DNA of 29,293 nucleotides from NCBI GenBank assembly GCA_001464165.1, contig LNEX01000323.1:1-29293 (forward strand), written 5' to 3'. The first letter of the stretch is position 1; the number at the start of each line of letters is the position of its first letter. Below, in pieces: positions 7,394 through 15,472 of this stretch. Source of the DNA: a bacterium Ga0077546. Its GTDB lineage: Bacteria; Cyanobacteriota; Vampirovibrionia; Obscuribacterales; Obscuribacteraceae. Position numbers and translations under genes: made by a program. The notes beneath the pieces were generated by a model that did no database searches, had not been told where the DNA came from, and saw only the letters and a list, made by a program, of their open reading frames with translations.

Positions 7394-9135
7394 GCGAGAC
7401 CACCGCAGCATCAGCAGACAGCACCATTGCCCGGCCACAGTTTATCAATGAAGTCAGTGCCGCTTACTCTGACCGGGGCAAGAGCGTCATGCTACTAACC
7501 GGAAACACCCACGATCTCTTCTATTCGAAGAAAGCAGAACGTTTCGTTGACCTTGGTTTTGCCCTATACCACTACCTCAGCGAAATTTTTACCGTTTTGC
7601 GCCTAGACATATCGACTGGTCTAGGAGGCTATCTCAGCGACGATCTTAAGTCGCTGCAAGAGACAATCAACAAAGCAGACGCTGCAGCCATTTATGACGA
7701 CGAAAAAGTCGGCGATATCCAACGCAAAATGGCTGCCACAAGACACAGCCCCCTGCCAGCTCTGGTGCACATGCACGAAATACTGCAAGCAGTGAAGAAA
7801 GTAAAAGTAGATTTGAAAAAATCTGCTAAACCAGTGTGCACGATTATTCGCTTTGCTGGCTCGCTCTTTCCTGCTGGTGATTTCGACAAGCTTTCCGAAA
7901 TTGATAGACAACGGCTGGTGACCTTCCTCAACTTAATCGAATCGCAATGGTTTAAAGAAAGCGGCAATCTACTGTTACTGATTGCTGACACCAGAAGCGA
8001 AGTCAATAGTCGCATCCTCGCTCAACCATCGGTACAAAGCATTGAAATTGAGCTGCCAGACAAGGAGCACAGAACAAGCTATATCAACAGCTTTATTGCT
8101 GGCAAAAGCAGTCAGATCAACTTCATTCCCAGTCTTGACGCCTTTATTGAGGATACCGCCGGGCTCACTCTAACTGCACTGTTCGACCTGCTAGAAAAGG
8201 CCCAACGCAGCGCTACTGCCATCAGCAGAAAAGAGGTTCTGGCCCAAATCAACACTGTAATGAAGGCGGATCTAGGCGACATCATCGAAATCAAGATGCC
8301 CGAACATAGCCCCAAAGACATTGTTGGCTACGCCCAAACGGGTGCCATCATAAGAAATATCTTTGGTCGCTGCGAGAAGAAAGACACCGCAGTACCGGCC
8401 ATTCTCGTCTCTGGCGCCAACGGTGCAGGCAAAACCTATCAGCTCGAAGCCTATGCCGCCGAATCAGGTCGAGTGGTAATCGAACTGACCGGCCTACGTG
8501 GCATGTATTTTGGCCAAACAGATACTTTCTTTGAAAAGCTCAGACTGCGGCTAAAGACCTACGGCAAAATACTCATTTTAGTTGACGAAGCCCACACCCA
8601 AATGGGCTCGGTACACAAAAGCGGCACCCACGAAACCGAAAAACGACTGGCTGGCAACATCATCAAAATGATGGGCGACCCCACTCTATTCGGAAAAGTA
8701 CTGTGGGCCCTTGGTACTTCTCGACCCGATGAGCTTGACCCTGACATCAAAAGTCGCGCCCCTATTCAGATTCCAATCTTCGATTTAGAAGGTGAGGAGC
8801 GCCAATTGTATGTATCAGAACTGTTCGCTCGTGCCGGCATTTCCATTGCCCCCGAAGAGCTAGAACAAGTAATGGCCACAACGGCCAATTACTCCAGCCG
8901 CGACTACAGCTTTCTTGTAAAAGAAGTGAATGGCTCAGGTCAAACCTCAGTGCTCGCCACTCTTCAGGTCTGGCAAGCAAGCAGCTCGATCTTGCGGCAA
9001 AGAGCCATGCAAACTCTGATTGCCGCGCAGCACTGCAGTTATCCCGCGCTAATGCCAGACAAACTTAAAGAGATGGCTAAATCAGGAGCTTTGGACAAAG
9101 AAGTAGAACTGATGAAAGCCCTTCTTCTCCATTAA
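7390..9135 (+). CDS. Tandem AAA+ ATPase with degenerate first module
   Basis: The protein has 581 aa. The C-terminal module is a canonical AAA+ domain. It has Walker A GANGAGKT (342-349), Walker B ILILVDEA with the catalytic pair D399/E400, a sensor-1-like LGTSRPDELD and an arginine-finger-like SR in DPDIKSRAP. The N-terminal half (about 15-290) looks like a second AAA module. It has a LLLLIADTRSEV strand, an IELPDKEHRTSY segment matching the IPLPDxxxR linker, and a helical lid, but no Walker A, so it is probably structural. The enzyme likely forms a ring that remodels a partner. It overlaps the ABC ATPase gene by 4 bp and shares the train with a VWA gene; AAA+/VWA pairs such as MoxR-VWA and chelatases commonly cooperate. 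The partner here is unknown. Confidence 0.85.
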   Translation: MSETTAASADSTIARPQFINEVSAAYSDRGKSVMLLTGNTHDLFYSKKAERFVDLGFALYHYLSEIFTVLRLDISTGLGGYLSDDLKSLQETINKADAAAIYDDEKVGDIQRKMAATRHSPLPALVHMHEILQAVKKVKVDLKKSAKPVCTIIRFAGSLFPAGDFDKLSEIDRQRLVTFLNLIESQWFKESGNLLLLIADTRSEVNSRILAQPSVQSIEIELPDKEHRTSYINSFIAGKSSQINFIPSLDAFIEDTAGLTLTALFDLLEKAQRSATAISRKEVLAQINTVMKADLGDIIEIKMPEHSPKDIVGYAQTGAIIRNIFGRCEKKDTAVPAILVSGANGAGKTYQLEAYAAESGRVVIELTGLRGMYFGQTDTFFEKLRLRLKTYGKILILVDEAHTQMGSVHKSGTHETEKRLAGNIIKMMGDPTLFGKVLWALGTSRPDELDPDIKSRAPIQIPIFDLEGEERQLYVSELFARAGISIAPEELEQVMATTANYSSRDYSFLVKEVNGSGQTSVLATLQVWQASSSILRQRAMQTLIAAQHCSYPALMPDKLKEMAKSGALDKEVELMKALLLH

Positions 9136-9150
9136 ATAGGAGTAAATACA

Positions 9151-10023
9151 GTGACACATACCAAAGTACCAGATGAAGATGAACGAGCCGAGCTATTCAA
9201 AATGCATCTGCCCGAGCTGCTAGATAACCCGTCAAACGAACTGTTTGAGCGTTTCGAAGCCCAAGCCTACAGTTGTTACTCTGGCATTGAAAAACCAGGC
9301 GAGCACGACAATCCCCATGGCCAAAAAGTTCTGCGTGTGATTCCACCAGACAAGCTCTGGCCTGACAAAAATGATGCCCTGATTCCGCCACTGGGAGAAG
9401 CCGCACACGACATGCTCCGAGCCTTTATCTTAGGAGAGTACTACCCTTGCATCGGAGCACGAGCGGCTTTTACAGAAGGTACTTACCGACTGGGTTTCTA
9501 TAAACATCTTGCCCATCTCAGCTCAGTAGCTGCCATGGGTCGTGATCTCAAAAGGTTTGTTGGAGAATATAAAAAAATCGGCCGCTACAATACATTCGTA
9601 GCAATCTTCAAGCATCCACAAATAACCACTGAAGAGCAATTCGAATCATTGCTCTGGAAGCATCTACAACTGCTTCACGACAACGACGACCCGACCTTCG
9701 CTTTCTCATTTCATGGCGAAGCCTTCTTTGTAGTGGGCATGCACCCTGGAGCCTCGCGTCTAGCCAGACGTTTCGGTTTTACAGTGCTGGTTTTCAACCC
9801 AGAGTCGCAGATTCGCAATCTCAAAGAAAATCATAAGTTGGCGCGTTTTTCTGAGGTTGTACGCACCCGCGATACCCTCTTTCAAGGCACGCTCAACCCA
9901 TCGCTTCCACTAGATGGCAGCACCACTGGCGGTGAAGCCCAGGTCTACTCAGGCAAAGCTCACCCGGCGGGCACTGTGTTCAGATGTCCATTTCATCCAA
10001 GACCAGAAGTAACTAAAAAATAA
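9151..10023 (+). CDS. YqcI/YcgG family protein (GntA-type haem oxygenase homologue)
   Basis: The protein has 290 aa from a GTG start, preceded by AGGAG nine bases away. Diagnostic parts are YYPCIGARAAFTEGTYRLGF (about residues 98-117), which aligns with the family's PCxGAR segment, and HPGASRLARRF followed by VLVFNPESQ (about 205-226), which matches the HPxxSRxARRF...VFNPHxQF signature. One characterised relative, GntA, is a haem-dependent N-hydroxylase acting on the guanidino group of L-enduracididine in guanitoxin synthesis; most members are uncharacterised. A redox reaction on an imported guanidino or amine compound would fit the transporter upstream, but that is inference. It is probably cytoplasmic (no signal peptide) and lies 15 bp after the AAA+ gene. 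Confidence 0.8.
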   Translation: MTHTKVPDEDERAELFKMHLPELLDNPSNELFERFEAQAYSCYSGIEKPGEHDNPHGQKVLRVIPPDKLWPDKNDALIPPLGEAAHDMLRAFILGEYYPCIGARAAFTEGTYRLGFYKHLAHLSSVAAMGRDLKRFVGEYKKIGRYNTFVAIFKHPQITTEEQFESLLWKHLQLLHDNDDPTFAFSFHGEAFFVVGMHPGASRLARRFGFTVLVFNPESQIRNLKENHKLARFSEVVRTRDTLFQGTLNPSLPLDGSTTGGEAQVYSGKAHPAGTVFRCPFHPRPEVTKK

Positions 10024-10045
10024 TCGGGCCAAGAGGTCCATTACC

Positions 10046-10648
10046 ATGAAACAACAACCAACAGCTCTCGAGCTTGAGAGCGGAGGAGTCACCCTTGTAA
10101 TCATCGACATGCAAGAGCCATTTCTGGCACACTGCGCCACCCCGCAATTTATTGCCGCCGTTATTGCTCAGGTTAAGCTGGCCAAAACGCGAAACTGGGG
10201 CATCGTTATCGTCGAAGTTAAGCCCTGGGCTTATGGGCCAACAATCAAAGCAATTATGGAATTGCTAGACGGCCATTACGACCGTTTGAAAATTGTACAA
10301 AAAGAAGGTGACGACGGCTCGCAGCAAGTGCTCGAAATCTGTCAGGCGACAAAACTACCTGATCAGTTTTTTCGAGTTACAGGAGTGCTCATTGGGGCCT
10401 GTATAAAAAGCACAGCCTGGGGTCTTAGCGCAAGAAAGCAAGACTGCTTCGTGCGCGTGATCAAAGAAGCATGTGCTACCAATGGCGATACTGCATCATC
10501 CTGGGCCACCTTCCAAGAAGGCCCCCGAGTGGTGGTAAGTTCAAATTCTATTGATAAAAAACCAAGTTCGATCTTGCAGCAAATCAAACTGAAGATCACA
10601 TTTTTACTTTCTCTGATAATGGAGACATTGTATGAAACGTTTAAATAA
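10046..10648 (+). CDS. Isochorismatase-fold cysteine hydrolase
   Basis: The protein has 200 aa, typical of the family. It starts with TLVIIDMQEPF, giving the catalytic Asp at D21. A candidate Lys lies in the YDRLKIVQK segment, and the nucleophilic Cys is C119 in GVLIGACIKSTAWGLSAR, matching the G-x-x-x-x-x-C-V-x-x-T-A pattern. Family members hydrolyse amides, carbamates, N-carbamoyl compounds or vinyl ethers; the family does not fix the substrate. Next to a possible guanidine/urea-type importer and a GntA-like oxygenase, an amidohydrolase releasing ammonia or an amine is plausible. The start has an AGAGG site. Its 3' end overlaps the next gene by 17 bp in another frame. Confidence 0.8.
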   Translation: MKQQPTALELESGGVTLVIIDMQEPFLAHCATPQFIAAVIAQVKLAKTRNWGIVIVEVKPWAYGPTIKAIMELLDGHYDRLKIVQKEGDDGSQQVLEICQATKLPDQFFRVTGVLIGACIKSTAWGLSARKQDCFVRVIKEACATNGDTASSWATFQEGPRVVVSSNSIDKKPSSILQQIKLKITFLLSLIMETLYETFK

Positions 10649-11204
10649 AACAATCTCAGACAAGTTATCAACCATCAAAAATCTTGTCTGCCCCGTCCGT
10701 CAGTTCGACCAAAGCAACATCTCAATGCCGGAAGCCTGGCTTTCTGTATGGAACGAATTTGGCGTCTGGCAATTAGTTGATTCATTCTTCGGAGCGGCAA
10801 AATTTGCCGCCAACGAAGTTCAAGTAATAGAAGAAATTGCCGATATGGCCGCCCATAACTACCACGACAAGAAAGGTTGGTTGGCCATCGCCGCAAAAGT
10901 TCGCAACACTATCAGCTCAGCCAAAGTGGCAGATAGAGAAGAAGAAGCAGTAGCTGCTCTTATAGCTGCCTACGCTTTTGCCATGGCCTCCGCCACTGAA
11001 AAGAAACAATGGGCACTGCAAACTTGTGCCGCCGCCGCAGCCGCTAGAGCTTTCGGTTGGGCAGCATACGCTCGTAGTTTTTCAGTCGATTTGATTTACA
11101 AACAAGTCAGTACTGAGACAATCTGCGCCCAAGCGCAAGAGTTTCTAACCCTGCTTGCCAACCATCAAACTAGCCTGTCAGCGGTGCAAAGATGCGCAGC
11201 CTAA
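10632..11204 (+). CDS. Unknown Ala-rich helical protein
   Basis: The protein has 190 aa and starts inside the end of the hydrolase gene with GGAG eight bases before ATG, so it is translationally coupled. I do not recognise it. It is helical and rich in Ala and Glu, with a Trp-rich N-terminal stretch (MPEAWLSVWNEFGVWQLVD) and a long Ala run (TCAAAAAARAFGWAAYAR). It has no signal peptide or clear TM helix. Position and overlap argue for a subunit or partner of the preceding enzymes. Confidence 0.7.
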   Translation: MKRLNKTISDKLSTIKNLVCPVRQFDQSNISMPEAWLSVWNEFGVWQLVDSFFGAAKFAANEVQVIEEIADMAAHNYHDKKGWLAIAAKVRNTISSAKVADREEEAVAALIAAYAFAMASATEKKQWALQTCAAAAAARAFGWAAYARSFSVDLIYKQVSTETICAQAQEFLTLLANHQTSLSAVQRCAA

Positions 11205-11255
11205 CAAGCTGGCACTCTCTTATGCACTTCCAATCAACTCACACCAAGGAATCTC

Positions 11256-11519
11256 ATGAACTTAGACAACTTACAAAAAGGCAAAGACCAAGCCACTGTT
11301 GCCGCTATTTTGAAAACGGTAGAACAGCAGTTCAGCGGCAAAGAATGCAAGATTTGGCTCTCGGGCGTTTCGCAAGAAGATGCCGCCAAAGCAGCTTCAC
11401 ACCTGCGCAGCGAAAACTTGCAATGGAGCTTCTCAGTTGAGGGTCACGGTGCAAGCGGCACCTACCTTGTGATTAGCCAGTCTCGCCTAGCACAATCAGG
11501 TGAAATCGGCGACCACTAA
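11256..11519 (+). CDS. Small unknown protein, 87 aa
   Basis: The start is an ATG after AAGGAA. The protein is soluble and mixed alpha/beta: helices around AAILKTVEQQF and EDAAKAASHL, and strands KIWLSGV, WSFSVEG and TYLVISQS, like a small ferredoxin-like or RRM-type fold. There is no family match from memory. It lies 51 bp after the Ala-rich helical gene and is followed 19 bp later by a terminator that closes this part of the train. Confidence 0.65.
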   Translation: MNLDNLQKGKDQATVAAILKTVEQQFSGKECKIWLSGVSQEDAAKAASHLRSENLQWSFSVEGHGASGTYLVISQSRLAQSGEIGDH

Positions 11520-11538
11520 ACAATTTTTTTCAATCACT

Positions 11539-11574
11539 AAGACCAGCTATCAATCGAGAGCTGGTCTTTGCTTT
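11539..11574 (+). terminator. Intrinsic terminator after the 87-aa gene
   Basis: A perfect 10-bp stem, AAGACCAGCT (11539-11548) with AGCTGGTCTT (11559-11568), has a 10-nt loop and is followed by TGCTTT. It ends 17 bp before the yqgE start, so yqgE may depend on read-through or its own promoter. Confidence 0.7.
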
Positions 11575-11590
11575 ATCGTGAGGCAAAAGC

Positions 11591-12085
11591 ATGAAAGACA
11601 ACAAGTTAAAAGCAGGAATCGTCCTCGTCGCTAGCAAACAGCTAGAAGTAGACCCAGACTTTAAACAGTCGGTGATCTTCTTAGCCGTGCTTGATAGCGA
11701 TAAAACCTTCGGATTCAATATCGCAGGCTCCGTTGAAGACGGCTGGCTGAGCAACGGCGGACCAATGGAAACGCCATTGATCTGGTTGGACAAAGTAAAT
11801 GAAATCACGGCCAAACACGCTATAGGTGAAAGCGGCTACTACTTTGTACCGATCATCTCTGACGATAAGAACCCCAGCGAAATGAAACCAGTTGCAGACC
11901 ATTTGCAGGCTACTGCCAATGGAGCTGGTCTTGCACTCTGCGGCTACGCCGGTTGGACACCAGAACAACTGGAAGATGAGGTCAATGCAGGCTACTGGCA
12001 ATTGCTAAATATTCAGCTAGATGAGCTGCTCTCGGTGCCCACAAACGAACGTTGGAACCACGCCAATGAGCTGCTCAATCTTTGA
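11591..12085 (+). CDS. yqgE: YqgE/AlgH family protein
   Basis: The protein has 164 aa, slightly shorter than the usual 180-190. It shows the family order. The N-terminal AGIVLVASKQLEVDPDFKQS aligns with the LIAxPxxxDxxFxxSVV region. A GGP in SNGGPMETPL follows. The C-terminal GYAGWTPEQLEDEVNAGYW (about 119-137) and NERWNHANELL match GYxGWxxGQLExEIxxxxW and RWxxAxxxL. The biochemical role of the family is unsettled; AlgH was named for a link to alginate regulation in Pseudomonas. The DPxF part reads VDPDF. GAGG precedes the ATG at good spacing. It is usually found near ruvX-type genes; here it is at the tail of the transport train. Confidence 0.85.
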   Translation: MKDNKLKAGIVLVASKQLEVDPDFKQSVIFLAVLDSDKTFGFNIAGSVEDGWLSNGGPMETPLIWLDKVNEITAKHAIGESGYYFVPIISDDKNPSEMKPVADHLQATANGAGLALCGYAGWTPEQLEDEVNAGYWQLLNIQLDELLSVPTNERWNHANELLNL

Positions 12086-12130
12086 CATCCCCACCCTTCC
12101 CTTCAACGAAAACCGTAAGAGAGAAACACT

Positions 12131-13078
12131 ATGAACCAGTCTTGCTATGCCACCAGAATCACCGCCACCAACTTGGCTCTAAAAACCGCCCTTCAATTGG
12201 TCGTCTCTAAACCAAACAAGTCAGCGATTGCCAGCTACTATGGCAAACACAAGGCTTATAGCCAAGACCTGTTAGACCTCGTCTGCGCTTTTTTGGAAGT
12301 ACCGATCGGCTGGACGCGCATTGCCAAGGTGAAATTACCAAGCATCTACAACCAAGACAAAGTCAGTGCCATTCTTGCTCTGGCCAGAAGACTAGGTCTC
12401 GACGCTCACGTTCGTCAGGCCGACAATGGCCGAAGCAAAAGAGCTGGCTGTGGACGTTTCGAAGGCACCTGGGATCATCCATTAGAAAAGCTTGATGGTT
12501 ACGAAGAATGGAGTCAAATCGAAATAGATAGATACGTACACGACTCTCAAGCCAATTCTGGTGCCAGCCCCAAAAATGCAACTAGCACGGCCAGCTTTGT
12601 CGATATAGAAACTCTTCATGATGCCTTGCAATTAGCCCTACATAGGCGTTTTGAGTACTGGAAGAGCGAACAGGGCAAGCTAGACATTTTGGGGGCGATG
12701 CCTTGCAACAACGCCAAAATAACTGAAATCAAAGCCTTAGTCGGCGACATCGATGCCTTTACCAAACTGACGGCTAGCTTTCTGGCAGAATACGAAAGCG
12801 GTAATTTCGTAAGGCTTGTGACGCTTCCAGTCACTGAAGGGTCCTATGAAATCTCGGCCACTGCAACAAGTGAAGACGCACTCTCAGACGAAGCTGGTAA
12901 AATTTTGACAATCGGCCGTCTGCTAGGGCACCGTGTCGTTGTACGCAGCGGCAATAATGGTGCTAGTTGGCGCGAAGGCCAAGGCCGCTTCGAAGGTACA
13001 TGGGATCACCCCCTGAACAAACGCCCTGGTTATCTGGAATGGGTAGAAATGGAAATTAGTACTTCGCCGAACAAGTAA
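12131..13078 (+). CDS. Unknown protein with two GRFEGTWDHPL modules
   Basis: The protein has 315 aa and an AAGAGAG ribosome site. It contains two related modules of about 60 residues. Each has a helix with RxLG, a strand VRxxxNG, then the identical 11-residue motif GRFEGTWDHPL (108-118 and 285-295), then GYxEWxxxEI. The first module ends near residue 137 and the second at the C-terminus. They are separated by a helical section with YWKSEQGKLDILG. There is no signal peptide or TM helix. I do not recognise the family. The invariant Arg, Glu, Asp and His in the motif look like a functional site used twice. It is the last gene of the train, closed by a terminator 10 bp after the stop. Confidence 0.7.
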   Translation: MNQSCYATRITATNLALKTALQLVVSKPNKSAIASYYGKHKAYSQDLLDLVCAFLEVPIGWTRIAKVKLPSIYNQDKVSAILALARRLGLDAHVRQADNGRSKRAGCGRFEGTWDHPLEKLDGYEEWSQIEIDRYVHDSQANSGASPKNATSTASFVDIETLHDALQLALHRRFEYWKSEQGKLDILGAMPCNNAKITEIKALVGDIDAFTKLTASFLAEYESGNFVRLVTLPVTEGSYEISATATSEDALSDEAGKILTIGRLLGHRVVVRSGNNGASWREGQGRFEGTWDHPLNKRPGYLEWVEMEISTSPNK

Positions 13079-13087
13079 CAATTTATT

Positions 13088-13119
13088 GGGTTCCATCGCT
13101 TGATGGAGCCCAGCTTTTT
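13088..13119 (+). terminator. Intrinsic terminator ending the first gene train
   Basis: GGGTTCCATC (13088-13097) pairs with GATGGAGCCC (13102-13111) through ten pairs, one of them G-T, around a 4-nt loop. It is followed by AG, C and a run of five Ts. It starts 10 bp after the stop of the duplicated-module gene. Confidence 0.85.
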
Positions 13120-13622
13120 CGGTGCTTTACCTTTTTCGGCGAGCCCGCTACAAGCAATAGTAATTGTCTTGAGACAAAATGTTCGCAGAAGATGGCTAAG
13201 CTGCAAACGCAAAGTTAAGCGACTAATTTTCTTTGTATGGCCCCAAGGCTGACCATAAGCCTTGGTTAGCGCAGCTCGGGGAGACTCAATTGCTCGGCCC
13301 AAAGCGTGCCAAGAAAATAGGCAATTCATACAGAGTCAACCCTTGGCTCGGTTCTGCGATATTGCACGAGCACAAAAACTCGCCTGGCTGGCTATTGCAG
13401 CGATGAGATTAAGTAAAGACTATCAGCGAGTATGGGAGCGGAATACCCCGCCTGCTAGGGTAGAAGTCCAATTCTTCCTGCAAACCTGAGCTATCCGAAA
13501 AGCCTAACAATCAACACTTCAAATCGTGTGCCCAAACTAGTTCTCTAGTGCGGCCTGTTTGGCACTTAAGTATTATTCGGTTGCTCACACAATCCAAACT
13601 ATGAAATTCTCAAGGAAAAAAG
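13120..13622. other. Non-coding gap upstream of pckG with inverted repeats
   Basis: No convincing gene lies in these 503 bp. CCAAGGCT (13243-13250) and AGCCTTGG (13258-13265) form a perfect 8-bp hairpin. A second structure at 13528-13565 is listed separately. A 75-codon frame at 13262-13489 lacks a ribosome site and family resemblance and was not called. The region should hold the pckG promoter and perhaps a small RNA, but I cannot place either with confidence. Confidence 0.4.
13528..13565 (+). promoter_or_regulatory. Leader hairpin of pckG
   Basis: GTGCCCAAAC (13528-13537) pairs with GTTTGGCAC (13557-13565) with one bulged C. Overlapping this is a perfect ACTAG/CTAGT stem around TTCT (13536-13549). 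The structure ends 57 bp before the pckG ATG. It could be an operator (as DNA) or a leader hairpin (as RNA). No T-run follows. Confidence 0.4.
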
Positions 13623-15461
13623 ATGAAAATTGTCAGTCAAGACAATTCGACCGTACCCACATGCAATGCCAAGCTTATCGCCTGGGTAAACCAAGTAGCT
13701 GCTCTTTGCCAACCCGCTAAAATTTTATGGTGCGATGGCTCACAGACCGAGTATGACAAGCTTTGCACTGAAATGACTAGCGCTGGTACCCTCACAGCAC
13801 TCAACCCTGAAAAGCGCCCTGGTAGTTTCTTAGCTCGCTCAAGCGAAAACGATGTAGCACGCGTAGAAGAACGCACCTTCATTTGCTCAATTGACAAAGA
13901 AGACGCTGGACCAACTAACAACTGGCTTGCCCCCGACGTAGCTAAAGCGACATTGACCAAATTATTCGAAGGTAGCATGGCCGGTCGCACCATGTACGTC
14001 ATTCCGTTCAGCATGGGCCCCTTGGGCTCAGAAATCGCTCACATCGGTGTGGAGATAAGCGACTCACCCTATGTTGTTATCAGCATGCGTACCATGACTC
14101 GCATGGGTAAAGCCGTGCTCGACGTGCTCGGTGCCGACGGTGATTTTGTTCCCTGCCTACACTCACTGGGCGCTCCGCTGACTGCCGGAGAGAAAGATGT
14201 GGCCTGGCCCTGCAATGAAACCAAATATATTTGCCACTTTCCTGAAACCCGCGAAATCTGGTCTTATGGCTCTGGCTACGGCGGCAATGCTCTTCTCGGC
14301 AAAAAGTGCTTTGCTTTGCGCATCGCCTCTACCATGGCCCACAAGCAAAACTGGCTTGCTGAGCACATGTTGATTGTCGGCCTTGAATCACCAGCTGGAC
14401 AGAAAATCTATATCGCCGCGGCATTTCCTAGCGCTTGCGGCAAGACCAATCTTGCCATGGTAGTACCTCCGGCTGCTCTAAGTGGCTGGAAAGTCACCAC
14501 CATTGGTGACGACATCGCCTGGATCAAACCTGGTGCGGACGGCAAATTCTATGCCATCAATCCAGAAGCCGGGCTATTTGGTGTCGCCCCGGGCACTTCC
14601 GAAAAGACCAATCCCAATGCCATGGCCGCTCTTAGCAAGAATTGCATCTTCACCAATGTGGCACTCACTAACGATGGCGACGTCTGGTGGGAAGGCATGA
14701 CCGAGCAGGCACCGGCTACGGCCATCGACTGGAAAGGACAACCCTGGACTCCTGACTGTGGTCGGCTAGCCGCTCACCCCAATGCCAGGTTCACGGCACC
14801 AGCTACCAACTGTCCTTCGCTTGACCCAGACTGGGATAACCCCAAAGGCGTACCAATTGCTGCTTTCCTCTTTGGTGGCCGCAGACCAACCACTGTGCCT
14901 CTAGTTACCCAAGCAGCCAGTTGGGAAGATGGTGTCTATTTGGCTGCCACCCTGGGCTCAGAAACCACCGCTGCGGCGGTTGGTGCAGTCGGTCTGGTGC
15001 GTCGCGATCCCATGGCGATGAAGCCCTTCTGTGGTTACAACATGGGCGACTATTTCGGCCACTGGTTAAAAACGGGAAAATCGCTGACAACAGCGCCAGC
15101 CATCTTTGCCGTCAATTGGTTTCGTCTTGATGCCAACAAGAAGTTCTTATGGCCGGGCTTTAGCGACAACCTCAGGGTGCTTAAATGGGTCTTTGAAAGA
15201 GTGACCAATGCCGCTGGTGACAATCACACCAAAGTTGCCCTTGGTTTAGCCCCGCGGCGCCAAGACTTAGATCTGAGCGAACTATCTCTCAGCGATGAGC
15301 AATTCACCCAACTAACCAAAATCGATGCTAGTGAGTGGCAGCAAGAAATAGCATCGCAAACAGAATTCTTCGACAGCCTAGGCAGTCACTTACCCACCGA
15401 GCTGCTCGCCAGCCAAAAGGCCATTTTAAGCGCCTTGAATCGAGCTGCAGACCCAACTTAG
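13623..15461 (+). CDS. pckG: Phosphoenolpyruvate carboxykinase (GTP)
   Basis: The protein has 612 aa, the normal size for the GTP-dependent class. It converts oxaloacetate plus GTP to phosphoenolpyruvate, CO2 and GDP in the cytoplasm, the first committed step of gluconeogenesis. It shows the class P-loop with reactive cysteine, [12 protein letters not shown] (268-279, C272, K274). It also has the metal-binding TIGDDIAWI segment, RRPTTVPLV, the [13 protein letters not shown] stretch and the C-terminal [16 protein letters not shown] region that contacts the nucleotide. The ATG follows AAGGAA. It stands at the head of a two-gene unit with an S41 protease 11 bp downstream. Together with the malate synthase/isocitrate lyase fusion at 22652 it would let the cell make sugars from acetate. 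Confidence 0.97.
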   Translation: MKIVSQDNSTVPTCNAKLIAWVNQVAALCQPAKILWCDGSQTEYDKLCTEMTSAGTLTALNPEKRPGSFLARSSENDVARVEERTFICSIDKEDAGPTNNWLAPDVAKATLTKLFEGSMAGRTMYVIPFSMGPLGSEIAHIGVEISDSPYVVISMRTMTRMGKAVLDVLGADGDFVPCLHSLGAPLTAGEKDVAWPCNETKYICHFPETREIWSYGSGYGGNALLGKKCFALRIASTMAHKQNWLAEHMLIVGLESPAGQKIYIAAAFPSACGKTNLAMVVPPAALSGWKVTTIGDDIAWIKPGADGKFYAINPEAGLFGVAPGTSEKTNPNAMAALSKNCIFTNVALTNDGDVWWEGMTEQAPATAIDWKGQPWTPDCGRLAAHPNARFTAPATNCPSLDPDWDNPKGVPIAAFLFGGRRPTTVPLVTQAASWEDGVYLAATLGSETTAAAVGAVGLVRRDPMAMKPFCGYNMGDYFGHWLKTGKSLTTAPAIFAVNWFRLDANKKFLWPGFSDNLRVLKWVFERVTNAAGDNHTKVALGLAPRRQDLDLSELSLSDEQFTQLTKIDASEWQQEIASQTEFFDSLGSHLPTELLASQKAILSALNRAADPT

Positions 15462-15472
15462 AGATGAAATTT

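Noticed and set aside
13262..13489. 75-codon frame in the pckG upstream gap
   Set aside because: It has no ribosome site, no recognisable domain and an odd composition; probably chance.
15335..15463. Longer N-terminus for the S41 protease
   Set aside because: It lies wholly inside pckG in another frame, and the extra residues are Arg-rich with no signal peptide.
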